The notes under the pieces: model-generated
The model's database searches: none
Told to the model about the DNA's origin: nothing
Seen by the model: the letters and a program-made list of their open reading frames with translations, nothing else
Program-made: the position numbers and the translations under genes
Origin: Streptomyces sp. TLI_235
GTDB lineage: Bacteria; Actinomycetota; Actinomycetes; Streptomycetales; Streptomycetaceae
Direction of reading: 5' to 3'
Length of the DNA stretch: 64,000 nucleotides
NCBI GenBank assembly: GCA_002300355.1
Contig: NSGV01000001.1
Location: 1,860,001 to 1,924,000 of the forward strand
Part shown: piece after piece, positions 63,986 to 64,000 of the stretch
How the letters are laid out: every line of letters begins with the position of its first letter
Position numbering within the stretch: the first letter of the stretch is position 1

Positions 63986-64000
63986 ACCGCCGATCAGGAG

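Overview
The window is very GC-rich DNA with strong G/C bias at third codon positions, GTG and TTG starts, four-base ATGA/GTGA gene overlaps and GGAGG ribosome sites. Its gene families (spore-associated protein A homologues, an M50-type protease with a long Pro/Ser/Thr tail, a DUF5997 protein beside a LysR-type substrate-binding protein, a 481-residue GAPDH) point to a streptomycete, Streptomyces or Kitasatospora, but the species cannot be fixed from sequence alone.

Layout. 1-12 kb holds assorted metabolic and stress genes: a methyltransferase, a MerR-peroxiredoxin fusion with its own MerR-type promoter, a Uma2 nuclease-fold protein, an MFS/ArsR divergent pair, a TetR regulator, a MoxR/VWA pair, an SDR oxidoreductase with two TetR-like operators, an M20 peptidase, a DM13 protein and a double GNAT. 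12.4-14.2 kb is a membrane pseudokinase whose outer domain matches small secreted proteins encoded at 36.8 and 39.0 kb. After proS, 16.5-19.7 kb carries the most novel-looking unit: a Cys-free 69-residue peptide, a very strong hairpin, a membrane HExxH protease with a PqqD/RRE-like N-terminal region, and a secreted four-Cys protein. 19.7-24.4 kb is a starch locus (LacI regulator and CBM25-GH13 amylase), both frameshifted. 24.7-26.1 kb is a membrane protein plus pentapeptide-repeat pair.

26-39.5 kb contains a LysR-like/DUF5997 divergent pair, an expansin-like protein, GAPDH, and a run of exported cell-envelope proteins (I36 inhibitor, PG-binding peptidase, I36-CHAP fusion, SapA-like protein, SH3-NlpC/P60), with a decayed lipoprotein copy among them. 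39.6-42.5 kb is a self-regulated operon of a CrtI-like oxidoreductase, a desaturase and a TetR. 42.6-54.0 kb is a coherent catabolic cluster under an AraC regulator. Its beta-keto acid cleavage enzyme (BKACE) makes acetoacetate and its acetoacetate-CoA ligase recovers it; two TauD-type dioxygenases, an acyl-CoA ligase, a quinone-oxidoreductase-like MDR, an MFS carrier and a small alpha/beta hydrolase accompany them.

54-64 kb is decayed, mobile-element territory: WD40, GNAT, LLM, PP2C and transposase remnants, a ParA/ParB-like pair, a tRNA-Pro 3' fragment that looks like an integration scar, and a broken IS21. Several frameshifts at short G/C runs in otherwise intact genes suggest either young pseudogenes or residual indel errors in the assembly.
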